Below are positions 33,586 to 43,489 of a stretch of DNA of 64,000 nucleotides, piece by piece; within the stretch, counting starts at the first letter, position 1, and the number at the start of each line of letters is the position of its first letter. The notes beneath the pieces were generated by a model that saw only the letters and a program-made list of their open reading frames with translations, ran no database searches and was not told the DNA's origin. A program made the position numbers and the translations under genes. Source of the stretch: CALGYY01 sp963678485 (lineage in GTDB: Bacteria > Bacteroidota > Bacteroidia > Bacteroidales > CAIWKO01); NCBI GenBank assembly GCA_963678485.1, contig OY782882.1:3410001-3474000 (forward strand), in the 5' to 3' direction.

Positions 33586-35934
33586 CTATTTGACGAATTT
33601 CCCCTGTAAGACTTGTGAATCCTGAATTATACGCAACAAATAAATCCCCTTACTGAGGCTTACTATGTTAATTGCTGCCTCTTTCGCAAGTCCTGAAATT
33701 ACTGTGCGTCCATAAATATCGCAGATCATATATTCATAATCCGATTGCGTTGGCAAAGTCACATTAATCAAATCCCTTGCAGGATTAGGATAGATACTCA
33801 ACGGTATTATTGCCGCTGGTTCAGCGATGGCGGTAGTGTTTTGATTGATGGCTAATACTTCAACATCATCAAAATAAAATCCATCAGCGGTGGTATTGGC
33901 ATCGCTCACTAAGGTGAAACGTAATTTGATTACACTGTTTAGGTAATCGCTCAGATCAATCTCTTCCTTTACCCATGCGGTCTGTGTGCCATCATACAAT
34001 GGACTGTTCAGAATTTGATCGCTGGTCCCGGCATTGGTATATTTTCCGCAAAGTGGCTTCCATGTAGTGCCTCCATTGGTTGAGATTTTAACCTGAACAT
34101 AGTCATAATCAAGTTCAAGATCCCATTTACTCCAGAAATTAAGTTGTGCAAAAATCTTCCCTGTCAGGTCTACTGTGCCTGTCAGTGTAATTGATTTGTT
34201 CAGATTGTTGCCATAAGAACCAGTGGGCGAATCGGTGATTGAGGATGATGCACTATGGTATTGTGTTGTTGAAGTGCCCCATCCGCCTGCTGTCCAATTG
34301 GTCGTATTGCTGCAGACATCACTGAATATTTGTACCGGAGTGCCATAGATTTTTCGAATGGTATCGTACCTACTATACATTCCATTGTCGAGTTGTAACA
34401 CAAAAACAACTTCCTGTCCTTGCTGTATACTGGGTTGCAAAGCAAAAGCAATACTGTCGTTACGAATATCCATGATGTTCATTCCCGAAAAAGTCTTGGC
34501 TGCACCTACCGATAATATATTGGCCGATTGTGGTATCAGTGTTACCGTGAAAGTCGCCGGTTCCATTCCCAGTCGCTGTAAACTGAAATTAAAGAAATCA
34601 GCTTGTTGGCTAATCAATCGGGAATTCGTTTCCGTAATATTTGCATAGCGTCCTGCAAACCTGGCTACATAAAGGTTTTGTTCTATATTGACTTTCGCAA
34701 TATCTTCGATGCGCGTTGATGCTGGCCAGAATCCGTCGGCATTATCACCGGCCTCGGGTGACCAGCAAATGATTTTATTCTTAGTAGCCTGCTCACCATA
34801 AAACCAATCGATAGAACCGCCATTACCTGTGTAGCCAACGGTTTCGTTGGGGGTGCCTGCGAGATAACTATTGGTTGCAGTCATCAACGCTGAGTAGGCA
34901 AGGTACATCGTGGAATCAGGGGTGTGATAATCTGCTATGTAACTCCAAGGATAAATCAGCAAATTGCTGTAACAATGATAATCGATTAAAGTTTTAAAAC
35001 TATGTTGTTCGCAAAACCATTTCATAATGGATGTTTCCGCTTCTGAAAAGCCTGCTGTGCCGCGATAAGTTTCATCGCTGCCTGTTGCTGATGAGCCCAC
35101 ATTATCATACCCCCATGCATACCCATAGTTTCTGTTTAAATCAACACCATAACTACCTCCGTTATTTCTGCGGTTCTTACGCCATAGGCCTCCTCCGGTG
35201 GGATTGGTAGATCGGTTGTATTCATATCCATCGACATTTACGCAAGGAACAAAATACATTTCTGTATTATTAATCAGTGTGGCGATTTCCGCATTGCTGC
35301 TGTAGTTTTCGAGCAGATACCACATGTAGAAAATCAAGGCCTGCATTCCCATTGGTTCGCGAGCATGCGTGAGCGCTGAATACATCACTTCAGGTTCCGT
35401 TTCATCAATGTCGGGATTATCGCTGATTTTTACATAATACAATGATCGTCCGCCAATGGTCTGCGTACTGCCAATCACTTGCTTTACAGTAATTAGTGAA
35501 GGATAGTGTAAACGCATACTATCGAGTTGTGCCAGCATTTCCGCTAAGGTGTAGTATCCGCCCATACTGCCCAATGTAAAGTGTTGAGGAGTGACAATGC
35601 TTGTGGTTGCATCGCAATTCATTTGCTTGCTGCTGTGCTCTTCTGGATATTTGCCTGAGTTCTCATTACGGTCACGATAATAGAATTCAAGATCCTCTAT
35701 CAGCGTTTCAACTGTATAACCTGCAGATTTTACTTTCTCAATTTCCTGGCTGCTTAACTCAGCAATCATCCACTGGTCTTTTTTTATTTGACCTTCCGGA
35801 GCAATCCCCAATGATAATAAGGCAGGCAAGCGGTCTTTGCCGCAATAAATCTTTACTCTTGAATACTTTAGATCTTGGGCCAGGCAGCTCAAGCTTATAA
35901 TAATTGCAACGAAAAGTAAAAGGGCTTTGCGCAT
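33586..35934 (-). CDS. Secreted M14 zinc carboxypeptidase with T9SS sorting domain
   Basis: A 782-residue protein. Signal peptide ends near CLAQ (residue 20). The M14 domain (about 120-450) has zinc ligands His190 and Glu193 (THAREPMG), His320 (DYHCYS) and catalytic Glu394 (SPEAGD); substrate residues NRNY and YNRS are present. A beta-sandwich segment (about 555-700, carbohydrate-binding or adhesion type) follows, then a C-terminal T9SS sorting domain (YPNPARD, GIYLLRI, GKFVK). The protein is thus exported and probably surface-bound or released. ATG at 35934 chosen: a TATTTTTG box lies 22 bases upstream and the longer start at 35979 precedes it. A digestive or nutritional role is inferred. 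Confidence 0.92.
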   Translation of the reverse strand: MRKALLLFVAIIISLSCLAQDLKYSRVKIYCGKDRLPALLSLGIAPEGQIKKDQWMIAELSSQEIEKVKSAGYTVETLIEDLEFYYRDRNENSGKYPEEHSSKQMNCDATTSIVTPQHFTLGSMGGYYTLAEMLAQLDSMRLHYPSLITVKQVIGSTQTIGGRSLYYVKISDNPDIDETEPEVMYSALTHAREPMGMQALIFYMWYLLENYSSNAEIATLINNTEMYFVPCVNVDGYEYNRSTNPTGGGLWRKNRRNNGGSYGVDLNRNYGYAWGYDNVGSSATGSDETYRGTAGFSEAETSIMKWFCEQHSFKTLIDYHCYSNLLIYPWSYIADYHTPDSTMYLAYSALMTATNSYLAGTPNETVGYTGNGGSIDWFYGEQATKNKIICWSPEAGDNADGFWPASTRIEDIAKVNIEQNLYVARFAGRYANITETNSRLISQQADFFNFSLQRLGMEPATFTVTLIPQSANILSVGAAKTFSGMNIMDIRNDSIAFALQPSIQQGQEVVFVLQLDNGMYSRYDTIRKIYGTPVQIFSDVCSNTTNWTAGGWGTSTTQYHSASSSITDSPTGSYGNNLNKSITLTGTVDLTGKIFAQLNFWSKWDLELDYDYVQVKISTNGGTTWKPLCGKYTNAGTSDQILNSPLYDGTQTAWVKEEIDLSDYLNSVIKLRFTLVSDANTTADGFYFDDVEVLAINQNTTAIAEPAAIIPLSIYPNPARDLINVTLPTQSDYEYMICDIYGRTVISGLAKEAAINIVSLSKGIYLLRIIQDSQVLQGKFVK

Positions 35935-35955
35935 ATGGGTGAAATTAGGTGTACG

Positions 35956-35963
35956 CAAAAATA
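35956..35963 (-). promoter_or_regulatory. -7 promoter box of the M14 peptidase gene
   Basis: TATTTTTG on the minus strand, 21 bases before the ATG at 35934. Confidence 0.55.
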
Positions 35964-36018
35964 CAGATTCTGTTGACATATTGCATGCTTCACAAGCGAT
36001 AGTGTTTTTAGCAGGAAA

Positions 36019-36657
36019 CTATTCCACCGGAATATAAATCGGGTGGCGCTCGTTATAGTCCAGCAGAAAATGATGAATCATCTGCCGCTTTTGCTTTGTT
36101 GATTGAAGCTGCGCATAGAGTTCTGGATCTTTTTCCTTAAGAAATGAAGTGAAGCTCTTAAAATTGAATTCAAAAACACTTCCATCGCTAAAATCCAATA
36201 CATATTCCCTATAATCGTTAGCCGCGCCAATTAAGCCGTTGGGATCGGTGGTGAAGTACGCATCTGGATCATCATATCCTGAATAGGCTATAAAATGGGT
36301 CAAACTTCCCACAATAAATACTCTGAAGAAGCGACCGTAAAATCCTTGAGAAATGTAGAATGAACCATTCTGAACATATCCAAAACAATTCTTTATTTCG
36401 CAGTTTTGAGCACTTCCGTCATCCCCTTTACAATTATACCTGATCTCCACCTCGTCGAAGCTGCCGAAACTATTTGTTTTGATAATTTGAAATTCAGTGA
36501 TGCGTGGAGTGTTGTTCTTCCATTCCTCGAAATTGGCATAAACTCCGTCCTTAAAATGGACACCCTGCTTTACGCGCACTTTAGCAGTGGTGTCTTCCTG
36601 TGCAAGAACACTCAGCGTAAGAATCATTGGACAAAGCATGAGTAAGAATCTTTTCAT
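36019..36657 (-). CDS. Secreted protein of unknown function (212 aa)
   Basis: Signal peptide of about 19 residues ending in VLAQ. The mature part carries KQGVHFKDGVYANFEEWKNNTPRI near the start, a segment recurring in Bacteroidota secreted proteins of unknown function, and two cysteines near 77 and 83. No sorting domain or lipobox. It is followed downstream by the M14 peptidase gene on the same strand, but that gene has its own promoter. I cannot name a family. Confidence 0.8.
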   Translation of the reverse strand: MKRFLLMLCPMILTLSVLAQEDTTAKVRVKQGVHFKDGVYANFEEWKNNTPRITEFQIIKTNSFGSFDEVEIRYNCKGDDGSAQNCEIKNCFGYVQNGSFYISQGFYGRFFRVFIVGSLTHFIAYSGYDDPDAYFTTDPNGLIGAANDYREYVLDFSDGSVFEFNFKSFTSFLKEKDPELYAQLQSTKQKRQMIHHFLLDYNERHPIYIPVE

Positions 36658-36857
36658 CGGAGGAAAGGCTTTTCATGTAAAATTACATTAATTTTTCCTT
36701 TATGCATTCATAAGCTATAAAATTAAGACTGTTTTAACATCAAAGTAAAGCGCAGCCCTTTTGAATCAATGATTTGCCGTATAAAAGACCTGCTTTGGAC
36801 CGTATTTTTAACGCTAACAATTCTTCGATATACCGACTGCTGCTGCCCGAAAAAAGT

Positions 36858-36865
36858 TATTTTTG
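36858..36865 (+). promoter_or_regulatory. -7 promoter box of the Tricorn-like protease gene
   Basis: TATTTTTG matches TAnnTTTG, 26 bases before the ATG. Confidence 0.55.
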
Positions 36866-36891
36866 TGCATCGAACTATTAATTCAAGTCTT

Positions 36892-39800
36892 ATGAGAAAT
36901 GCTTTTGTATACGCCTTTGTTGCACTGATTTGTTTCCCCTTTTGTACCGTGGGGCAGAATACCCCCGTAGCTGAAGCTCCTGTAGCTCAGGCTCGCCTGC
37001 TGCGTTTTCCAGCTATCTATGGAAAACAAGTGGTGTTCACTTATGCAGGGGATCTTTATACCGTTGAAAAAACAGGTGGGGTCGCCCGCAAACTCACGTC
37101 CGATGTTGGCTTCGAGATGTTTGCCCGATTCTCCCCAGATGGGAAAACCATCGCATTCACCGGTCAGTACGAAGGTAGCACCGAAGTCTTTACAATGCCT
37201 GCAACAGGCGGAACGCCAAAGCGTATCACTTATACAGCGGCTTTGAGTCGTGATGATGTTTCCGACCGCATGGGGCCTAATAATATAGTTATGACATGGA
37301 AAGACAACAATACCGTGCTGTTTCGCTCGCGTATGCAGTCTTTCAATAGCTTTAAGGGACAATTATTTTTAGCTCCCTTAAGCGGTGGACTTCCTCAGGA
37401 ATTGCCGTTGCCTTGTGGAGGGTTCTGTTCTTATTCCCCCGATGGCTCTCAATTGGCGTTCAATCGCGTGTTTCGTGAGTTCCGTACATGGAAATATTAC
37501 CGCGGCGGCATGGCCGATGATGTGTGGATCTACGATTTCAACACCAAGCAAACAGTCAATATTACTAATAATCCGGCACAGGATATTTTCCCGATGTGGA
37601 AGGACCAAACCATTTATTTTCTTTCCGATCGCGATCGCATCATGAATTTATTCAGCTATAATACTGTCACAAAAGAAACAAAGAAGCTGACCGATTTTAC
37701 CGAATACGATATCAAATTTCCATCGTTGGGTGATTCTCAAATCATTTTCGAAAATGGAGGATATCTTTATATTTATGATATAGCTACTGCTGAAACGACC
37801 AAAATCACAGTGCAAATTACTGATGATGAAAGTATAGCTCGTACCGAAATGCGCGATGCATCCAAGAATATCAGTACGGCCTCTGTTGCCCCTGATGGTA
37901 AACGCATTGCACTTGGCGCTCGCGGAGAAGTGTTTACAGTCCCTTCAAAATCGGGTATTACACGTAATCTGACTAAAAGTTCCGGCGCTCACGACAGGGA
38001 TGTGGCCTGGTCACCCGATGGGAAAAATATCGCATATATCTCCGATATCAGCGGAGAAGACGAGATTTATATTATTGCACAGGATGGTAGCAGTGCTGCA
38101 GTCCAGCTTACTAAGAAAAGTGATACTTACAAGTATGCACCGCAATGGTCACCCGATAGTAAGAAATTGCTTTGGGCAGATAAAAAACTTCGTCTGCAAT
38201 ATGTTGATGTAGAAAGCCAGAAAGTAACATTGGTGGCCGATTCCAAAGATTGGGAATTTTCAGAATTCAATTGGTCGCACGATAGCAAATGGATTACCTA
38301 TGTGCAACCCACACGAACGAATGCTAATATTATTTGGCTATATGAAGTGGCTACCGGAACAAAGGTTCAGGCTTCCGATGGTTTCTATAGCGCAGGCAGT
38401 CCGGTGTTCAGCCCTGATGGAAAATATTTGTATTTCACTTCACAGCGCGATTTTAATCCAACTTACAGCTGGACAGAATGGAATCATGTGTATACCAATA
38501 TGACCAGCGTTTACATGCTTACCCTCGCTAAAGCAACCGTCAATCCTTTCGCGTATGAAAATGATGAAGTTGGTCTTCCTGCCAAAGAAACAACTGATGA
38601 AAAAGTGGCGGATGTGGTTGTGGATGCTGAAGGTTTAATGGGCCGTATTATTAAATTGCCTGTTCCTGCCGGATCTTACTGGAATTTGCAGGCTTCCAAA
38701 GCCGGAGTTTATTATATGCGATCAACCGCAGATGAGCCCAAAGCAGCTTTCATCTTTTTTGAATTAAAAGAAAAAAAGGAGAATAATCTCGGGTCTTATG
38801 CAGCTTATGAGATTAGTGCCGACGGCAAAAAAATGCTGATTCGTGATAGGGATCGTTTCTCCGTAATAGATCTTCCTAAAACAAAAATCGATTTGAAGGA
38901 CTTTGCCGATTTATCGGGCATGAGCGTGATGGTAGATCTGAAAGCTGAATGGAAACAAATTTTTAATGAAGCATGGCGGCAGATGCGCGATTTCTTCTAC
39001 GATCCCAATATGCATGGCGTGAACTGGCTTGCCATAAAAAAGAAATATGAGCCACTGGCCGCTGCAGTGAACTATCGTTCCGATCTTACCTATGTTATTG
39101 GTGAAATGATTGGTGAATTAAATGTAGGTCATGCATATGTTGGTGGTGGTGACCGTCCTTCCATTAAAACTGTGAAACTCGGACTACTCGGGGCAAAGCT
39201 GAGTCGCGATAATTCGGGCTTTTATAAAATTGATAAAATTCTTAAAGGTGAGAATTGGAATCCTGATGTTCGCAGTCCGTTAACGGAAGTTGGCGTTGAT
39301 GTAAGTACAGGTGATTACATCCTTGCAGTGAACGGTGTTTCGGTGAAATCAGTGAACAATATTTACGAACTGCTCGTCAATATGGCTGATCGTCAGGTGG
39401 AGCTTACTGTTAATAAAACCCCCGCCATTGAAGGTTCACACAAGGTCATTGTGGTTCCGGTTAACGATGAATCGGGTTTGTACTATTATAACTGGGTTCA
39501 GGAAAATATCCGTAAAGTAAACGAAGCAACCGACGGCAAGGTAGGATATATCCACATTCCGGATATGGGCGTGGAAGGCTTGAATGAATTTGTAAAATAT
39601 TATTATCCGCAGCTGACGAAAAAGGCACTAATTATCGACGATCGTGGTAATGGTGGTGGTAATGTTTCTCCCATGATTATTGAACGTTTACATCGTGAAT
39701 TAGTATTGATGAAAATGTCGCGCAATACTTCGCAAACTCCCAGTCCTGCCGGCATGCAGGTTGGTCCAAAGGTTTGTCTCATTGATTGCTACTCTGCTTC

Positions 39801-40143
39801 TGATGGAGATTTATTCCCTTATCAGTTCAAAACGCTTGGTATTGGTAAAGTAATCGGAATGCGTTCATGGGGCGGTGTTGTTGGTATCAGAGGCAGTCTG
39901 CCGTTCATCGATGGTGGTTTATTGACTAAGCCTGAATTCGCTCATTATGATGCAGAGGGTAAGAATTGGATTATCGAAGGTCATGGTGTTGATCCGGATG
40001 TTGTGGTTGATAATGATCCTGCAAAGGAATATGCCGGTACCGATGAGCAATTAAACAAAGCCATTGAAATCATCCTTGAGGAAATGAAAAAGTTCCCCGA
40101 CGAATTACCAGGAATTCCGCCATTTCCGGATAAAACGAAATAA
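36892..40143 (+). CDS. Secreted Tricorn-like protease (S41 family)
   Basis: A 1083-residue protein. Signal peptide ends near TVGQ, followed by two beta-propeller regions of WD40/PD40-like repeats (SPDGK/SPDSK units from about 60 to 600), a Tricorn C1 helical segment (FNEAWRQMRDFFYDPNMHGVNW), a PDZ domain (TGDYILAVNGVSV region) and the S41 catalytic domain. The catalytic serine is in CYSASDGD, with DDRGNGGGN and GHGVDPD motifs nearby. Length matches bacterial Tricorn homologues. ATG at 36892 is chosen because of the signal peptide and the promoter box just upstream; the ORF start at 36769 would put 41 residues before it. It would cleave peptides in the periplasm or at the surface. Confidence 0.93.
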   Translation: MRNAFVYAFVALICFPFCTVGQNTPVAEAPVAQARLLRFPAIYGKQVVFTYAGDLYTVEKTGGVARKLTSDVGFEMFARFSPDGKTIAFTGQYEGSTEVFTMPATGGTPKRITYTAALSRDDVSDRMGPNNIVMTWKDNNTVLFRSRMQSFNSFKGQLFLAPLSGGLPQELPLPCGGFCSYSPDGSQLAFNRVFREFRTWKYYRGGMADDVWIYDFNTKQTVNITNNPAQDIFPMWKDQTIYFLSDRDRIMNLFSYNTVTKETKKLTDFTEYDIKFPSLGDSQIIFENGGYLYIYDIATAETTKITVQITDDESIARTEMRDASKNISTASVAPDGKRIALGARGEVFTVPSKSGITRNLTKSSGAHDRDVAWSPDGKNIAYISDISGEDEIYIIAQDGSSAAVQLTKKSDTYKYAPQWSPDSKKLLWADKKLRLQYVDVESQKVTLVADSKDWEFSEFNWSHDSKWITYVQPTRTNANIIWLYEVATGTKVQASDGFYSAGSPVFSPDGKYLYFTSQRDFNPTYSWTEWNHVYTNMTSVYMLTLAKATVNPFAYENDEVGLPAKETTDEKVADVVVDAEGLMGRIIKLPVPAGSYWNLQASKAGVYYMRSTADEPKAAFIFFELKEKKENNLGSYAAYEISADGKKMLIRDRDRFSVIDLPKTKIDLKDFADLSGMSVMVDLKAEWKQIFNEAWRQMRDFFYDPNMHGVNWLAIKKKYEPLAAAVNYRSDLTYVIGEMIGELNVGHAYVGGGDRPSIKTVKLGLLGAKLSRDNSGFYKIDKILKGENWNPDVRSPLTEVGVDVSTGDYILAVNGVSVKSVNNIYELLVNMADRQVELTVNKTPAIEGSHKVIVVPVNDESGLYYYNWVQENIRKVNEATDGKVGYIHIPDMGVEGLNEFVKYYYPQLTKKALIIDDRGNGGGNVSPMIIERLHRELVLMKMSRNTSQTPSPAGMQVGPKVCLIDCYSASDGDLFPYQFKTLGIGKVIGMRSWGGVVGIRGSLPFIDGGLLTKPEFAHYDAEGKNWIIEGHGVDPDVVVDNDPAKEYAGTDEQLNKAIEIILEEMKKFPDELPGIPPFPDKTK

Positions 40144-40241
40144 ATATTTTTGATTGGAAATAGTAAAGTGAAGATTATTTTGTCAAACGAATCAGCGGGT
40201 CGAATTATGAATCAACTAGCTGGTTGACTAATACCGAGAAA

Positions 40242-40964
40242 ATGATTAAACCAATAAAAAAAATAGCTGTAGATGCTGAGCCGGAAAATCCGTTAATTGA
40301 GCGTTTAAGAACAAAATCAGCGACCAAGCGTTTGGTGTTCGAACATACTGCACAGGTTTTTGAACAATTAAAAGTCCTGTTGTCAAACTACGCAGATAAA
40401 TATAATCCGGAAGCACAAAAGATTCATAAGGATATAACCATTGCTTACAACGATAAAGGGGAGTATGAAGCCCAGTTAAAAGTCGCCGGTGATATGTTGC
40501 TTTTTACGATGCACAGCAATGTCTTTGAGTTTCCGCGCGATCACGTAATAATGAAGAGTTCCTACGTACGTCTTGATCCTATGCGGTCCTACTGCGGAGT
40601 AATTTACATATATAACTTTTTGGCTGATTCGTTTCGCTATAATCGTATCAACGATATTGGTTACCTCGTTGCACGTATATTCGTAAACAAGGAGTTTCAT
40701 TTTATTGTTGAAGGTAAACGGCAGATGGAGTTTTTGAATCATACTTTTAATGGAAAAAAGCTTGATGATAAAGTCCTTGAAAAGATTCTTGAAACAGCGG
40801 TTAATTATTGTCTCGATTTTGATTTGTTGTTAACTCCATATGATGATATAAAGGAAGTGACCGTTGCAGAAATGATGGAGTACTCACAAAACATGAACCT
40901 CAGGACTGGCAAGCGTTTGGGCTTTCGTTTTCAGGCCGATCCTGACGAAAAGTTGTTCCCATGA
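40242..40964 (+). CDS. Conserved protein of unknown function (240 aa) in O-methyltransferase/radical SAM operon
   Basis: A soluble protein without signal or membrane segments. Its middle part (KVAGDMLLFTMHSNVFEFPRD, then RSYCGVIYIYNFLADSFRYNR) alternates hydrophobic and polar residues as in a beta-rich fold. I do not recognise a family. The ATG at 40242 is used rather than the TTG at 40224. Its stop overlaps the next start (ATGA at 40961), so it is translationally coupled to the O-methyltransferase. A role as a binding or carrier partner is only inference from this coupling. Confidence 0.82.
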   Translation: MIKPIKKIAVDAEPENPLIERLRTKSATKRLVFEHTAQVFEQLKVLLSNYADKYNPEAQKIHKDITIAYNDKGEYEAQLKVAGDMLLFTMHSNVFEFPRDHVIMKSSYVRLDPMRSYCGVIYIYNFLADSFRYNRINDIGYLVARIFVNKEFHFIVEGKRQMEFLNHTFNGKKLDDKVLEKILETAVNYCLDFDLLLTPYDDIKEVTVAEMMEYSQNMNLRTGKRLGFRFQADPDEKLFP

Positions 40965-42061
40965 AACAGCGTCCTGCAATAAAAAAAGTTCCGCCTCTTT
41001 TTGTAATCCGCGCCACAGGTGCTGTGCGTAATTTTCTGATGGGCCTTGGCCGTAGAATGTTCCCCGCAGATGTGGTAATGATGGAGTATGCTAGCTCGTT
41101 CTGGGTTGCAAAAGCCATTGGCGTTGCTACGGAACTGGACATTGCAGAGCATCTTAAAGAAAAGCCTTTGCATATCGACGAATTAGCTGCACTCACCAAC
41201 ACGCACTCAGACTCACTACTGCGCTTGATGAGGGTTTTGTCTGGCAATGGTATTTTTAAGAACAAGGGGAATTCTGTATTCAGTAATAATAAACTCAGTG
41301 CTGCACTTAGCGAAGAACAACATTCAATGAAGTATTTCATCCGACATCATCTTGGAGAAAACAACTGGATGTTTGTGGGTGAATTGGAAGAATGTGTGAA
41401 AACGGGACAGAACGCCATTAAACAACTTACAGGTCAGGAGCCATTTGATTTTCTGAAAGATCATCCTGAAAAAAGTGTGTTGTTTAATCGAGCAATGACT
41501 GATTCTAACGAACTCTCACTTCCGCTTTTTCTTGCTGCATATAATTTTGGGAAGTATAAGCATATCATTGATATTGGCGGAGGACAGGGCTATATGCTTT
41601 CAGCGATTGCCGCTAAATATCCTCAAGTGAAATGCACGGTCTTCGATCTTCCCTACGTAGTTCCGCAGGCTAAAGAGAACTTCAAACGTTTTGATGTTGA
41701 ACAACAATGTCAGTTTGTGGAAGGTGATTTTTTTACAACGATCCCGTCAGGCGGCGATTTATATATCATGAAAAATATATTACACGATTGGGACGATGCT
41801 GCCTCAGTGACAATATTGAAGAATATTCATCAGAGTATGCCTGCAAATGCGCATTTGTTGATTATTGATTCTTTGATTGAGGATGACAATAGCAGTAGTT
41901 TCGGTAAGATATTGGATCTTCAAATGCTCATAGGAACAAGTGGGGGCAGGGAACGAACACGTGATGAGTTTGATCATATATTTGGTGATGCGGGATTTCG
42001 ACTGCTACGCACTATCGACACTGCAACGCCCTTTAGTTTCATCGAAGCAGTTAAATCCTGA
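40961..42061 (+). CDS. SAM-dependent O-methyltransferase, acetylserotonin/caffeate type
   Basis: A 366-residue enzyme of the plant-type O-methyltransferase family. The N-terminal dimerisation winged-helix part runs to about residue 115, and the SAM motif IIDIGGGQG is at 202-210. The acidic residue ending the second strand is in TVFDLPYVV. Catalytic His275 sits in KNILHDWDD, the standard base of this family. It would methylate a hydroxyl on a small molecule. It overlaps the upstream gene by 4 bases and lies 3 bases before the radical SAM gene, so all three are one operon. The substrate is unknown. Confidence 0.9.
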   Translation: MKQRPAIKKVPPLFVIRATGAVRNFLMGLGRRMFPADVVMMEYASSFWVAKAIGVATELDIAEHLKEKPLHIDELAALTNTHSDSLLRLMRVLSGNGIFKNKGNSVFSNNKLSAALSEEQHSMKYFIRHHLGENNWMFVGELEECVKTGQNAIKQLTGQEPFDFLKDHPEKSVLFNRAMTDSNELSLPLFLAAYNFGKYKHIIDIGGGQGYMLSAIAAKYPQVKCTVFDLPYVVPQAKENFKRFDVEQQCQFVEGDFFTTIPSGGDLYIMKNILHDWDDAASVTILKNIHQSMPANAHLLIIDSLIEDDNSSSFGKILDLQMLIGTSGGRERTRDEFDHIFGDAGFRLLRTIDTATPFSFIEAVKS

Positions 42062-42064
42062 TAA

Positions 42065-43480
42065 GTGAAAAAATTACTGCTCATCAATACAAACACTGAA
42101 AGCAAGCCCTATCCGGTGCCGCCGCTGGGTTTAGTTATGATTGCTTCTGTGCTCAGCGAAACACGCGAAGTCAAAGTCTTTGACGGAACATTCACTCCTG
42201 CTGAAGAATTGCTCAAGGTGATTCGTGAATTTGCACCAGATTATATCGGCTTCAGCCTGCGTAATGTCGATGATATGACTTTCGACAATTTACATTATTA
42301 TGTTGAGGATGTGCTCCAACAGTTTATTACTCCGGTAAAAGCTGTGAGCTCTGTTCCTTTAATCATTGGAGGTGCCGGTTTTAGTATGTTTCCCGAAGCC
42401 TTGATGAAAAAGTTTGAATTAGATTATGGCGTTGTTGGTCAGGGCGAGGCCGTGATGAAAGCCCTGCTTGATGCCATTGACGCGGGAAACAACGATGTGC
42501 TGTTAGAAGGTCTCATTAAAGGAAAATCTGTACATTCAAAAAGTGTAATTACTAAAACTCCCGCCGGTCCTTATTTTCAAAAGCATTCTGGGATCGACCA
42601 ATGGATAAATTTTGATCCATATCGGCAGCGTGGAGCTTATACAATACAGACAAAAAAAGGCTGTTCTTTCCATTGCATTTATTGCACGTATCCTGTGATT
42701 GAGGGCAGGTCATGCAGAATCCGCAAACCATCAGATATTGTTGATGAGATGCAGCAGGCTTTTGAGCGAGTTGGAAATGTGGTGTTTGAATTTGCTGATT
42801 CTGTTTTCAACGATCCTCCCGGGCATGCAGAGGCAATCTGCAGCGAAATCATAGGTCGTGGCCTGAAGTTCAGGATGCGCACTATGGGTATCAATCCTGA
42901 ACATGTGAGTAATGAGCTGTTAAGTTTGATGCTCAGCGCTGGATTTACCCAAATCGATTGCACTCCAGATAGTGGCAGTGAGCTTATGTTGCAGCGTATG
43001 GGAAAGAATTTTACCATGCCTCAGCTTTGCAATACAGCCACACTCATCAGAGAAAAGAATGTCCCTGCCATGTGGTTTTTTATACTGGGCGGACCGGGCG
43101 AAACTCCGGAAACCATTAATGAAACCTTTCGCTTCATTGATCAATACATTGGTCCGGAAGATATGGTGCATCTCACCTTAGGGTTGAGAATTTATCCTCA
43201 GACTCCCTTGGAAAAAATTGCACTGCACGAAGGAGTGATTAAGGCCAATAATGATTTACTTGAGCCGGTATTTTATTTTTCGAAAGATACTCCGCATTCA
43301 TGGCTTAAAGCAACGATTGCAGAAAAATGCAGCACACGTGGCAATTGTATCCCATCCTTTGCCTCTGCGCCATCGCCCGAAATGATGCAGCAAGCCCTTA
43401 AACTCCGCGCCGAACAAGGATTAGACGAACCGATGTTCAGGACCTTGCTGAGAATCAAAAACATGAATTCTCAACGTTAA
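42065..43480 (+). CDS. B12-binding domain radical SAM enzyme
   Basis: A 471-residue class B-like radical SAM protein. Residues 1-150 form a Rossmann-like cobalamin-binding domain (KKLLLINTN..., PLGLVMIASVL, PLIIGGAGFSMFPE, YGVVGQGE). The iron-sulfur cluster motif KKGCSFHCIYCTYP places Cys200, Cys204 and Cys207. A GGE-like FILGGPGETPET segment lies near 343-354. The start is GTG at 42065, directly after the upstream stop; no in-frame ATG is near. The enzyme presumably does a methylation or rearrangement that needs cobalamin. A riboswitch-controlled B12 uptake operon lies 2 kb away. Confidence 0.9.
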   Translation: MKKLLLINTNTESKPYPVPPLGLVMIASVLSETREVKVFDGTFTPAEELLKVIREFAPDYIGFSLRNVDDMTFDNLHYYVEDVLQQFITPVKAVSSVPLIIGGAGFSMFPEALMKKFELDYGVVGQGEAVMKALLDAIDAGNNDVLLEGLIKGKSVHSKSVITKTPAGPYFQKHSGIDQWINFDPYRQRGAYTIQTKKGCSFHCIYCTYPVIEGRSCRIRKPSDIVDEMQQAFERVGNVVFEFADSVFNDPPGHAEAICSEIIGRGLKFRMRTMGINPEHVSNELLSLMLSAGFTQIDCTPDSGSELMLQRMGKNFTMPQLCNTATLIREKNVPAMWFFILGGPGETPETINETFRFIDQYIGPEDMVHLTLGLRIYPQTPLEKIALHEGVIKANNDLLEPVFYFSKDTPHSWLKATIAEKCSTRGNCIPSFASAPSPEMMQQALKLRAEQGLDEPMFRTLLRIKNMNSQR

Positions 43481-43489
43481 TAGGGATTT

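Noticed and set aside
36883..37362. 159-residue minus-strand frame in the 5' part of the Tricorn-like gene
   Set aside because: Antisense shadow of the propeller region; no supporting signals.
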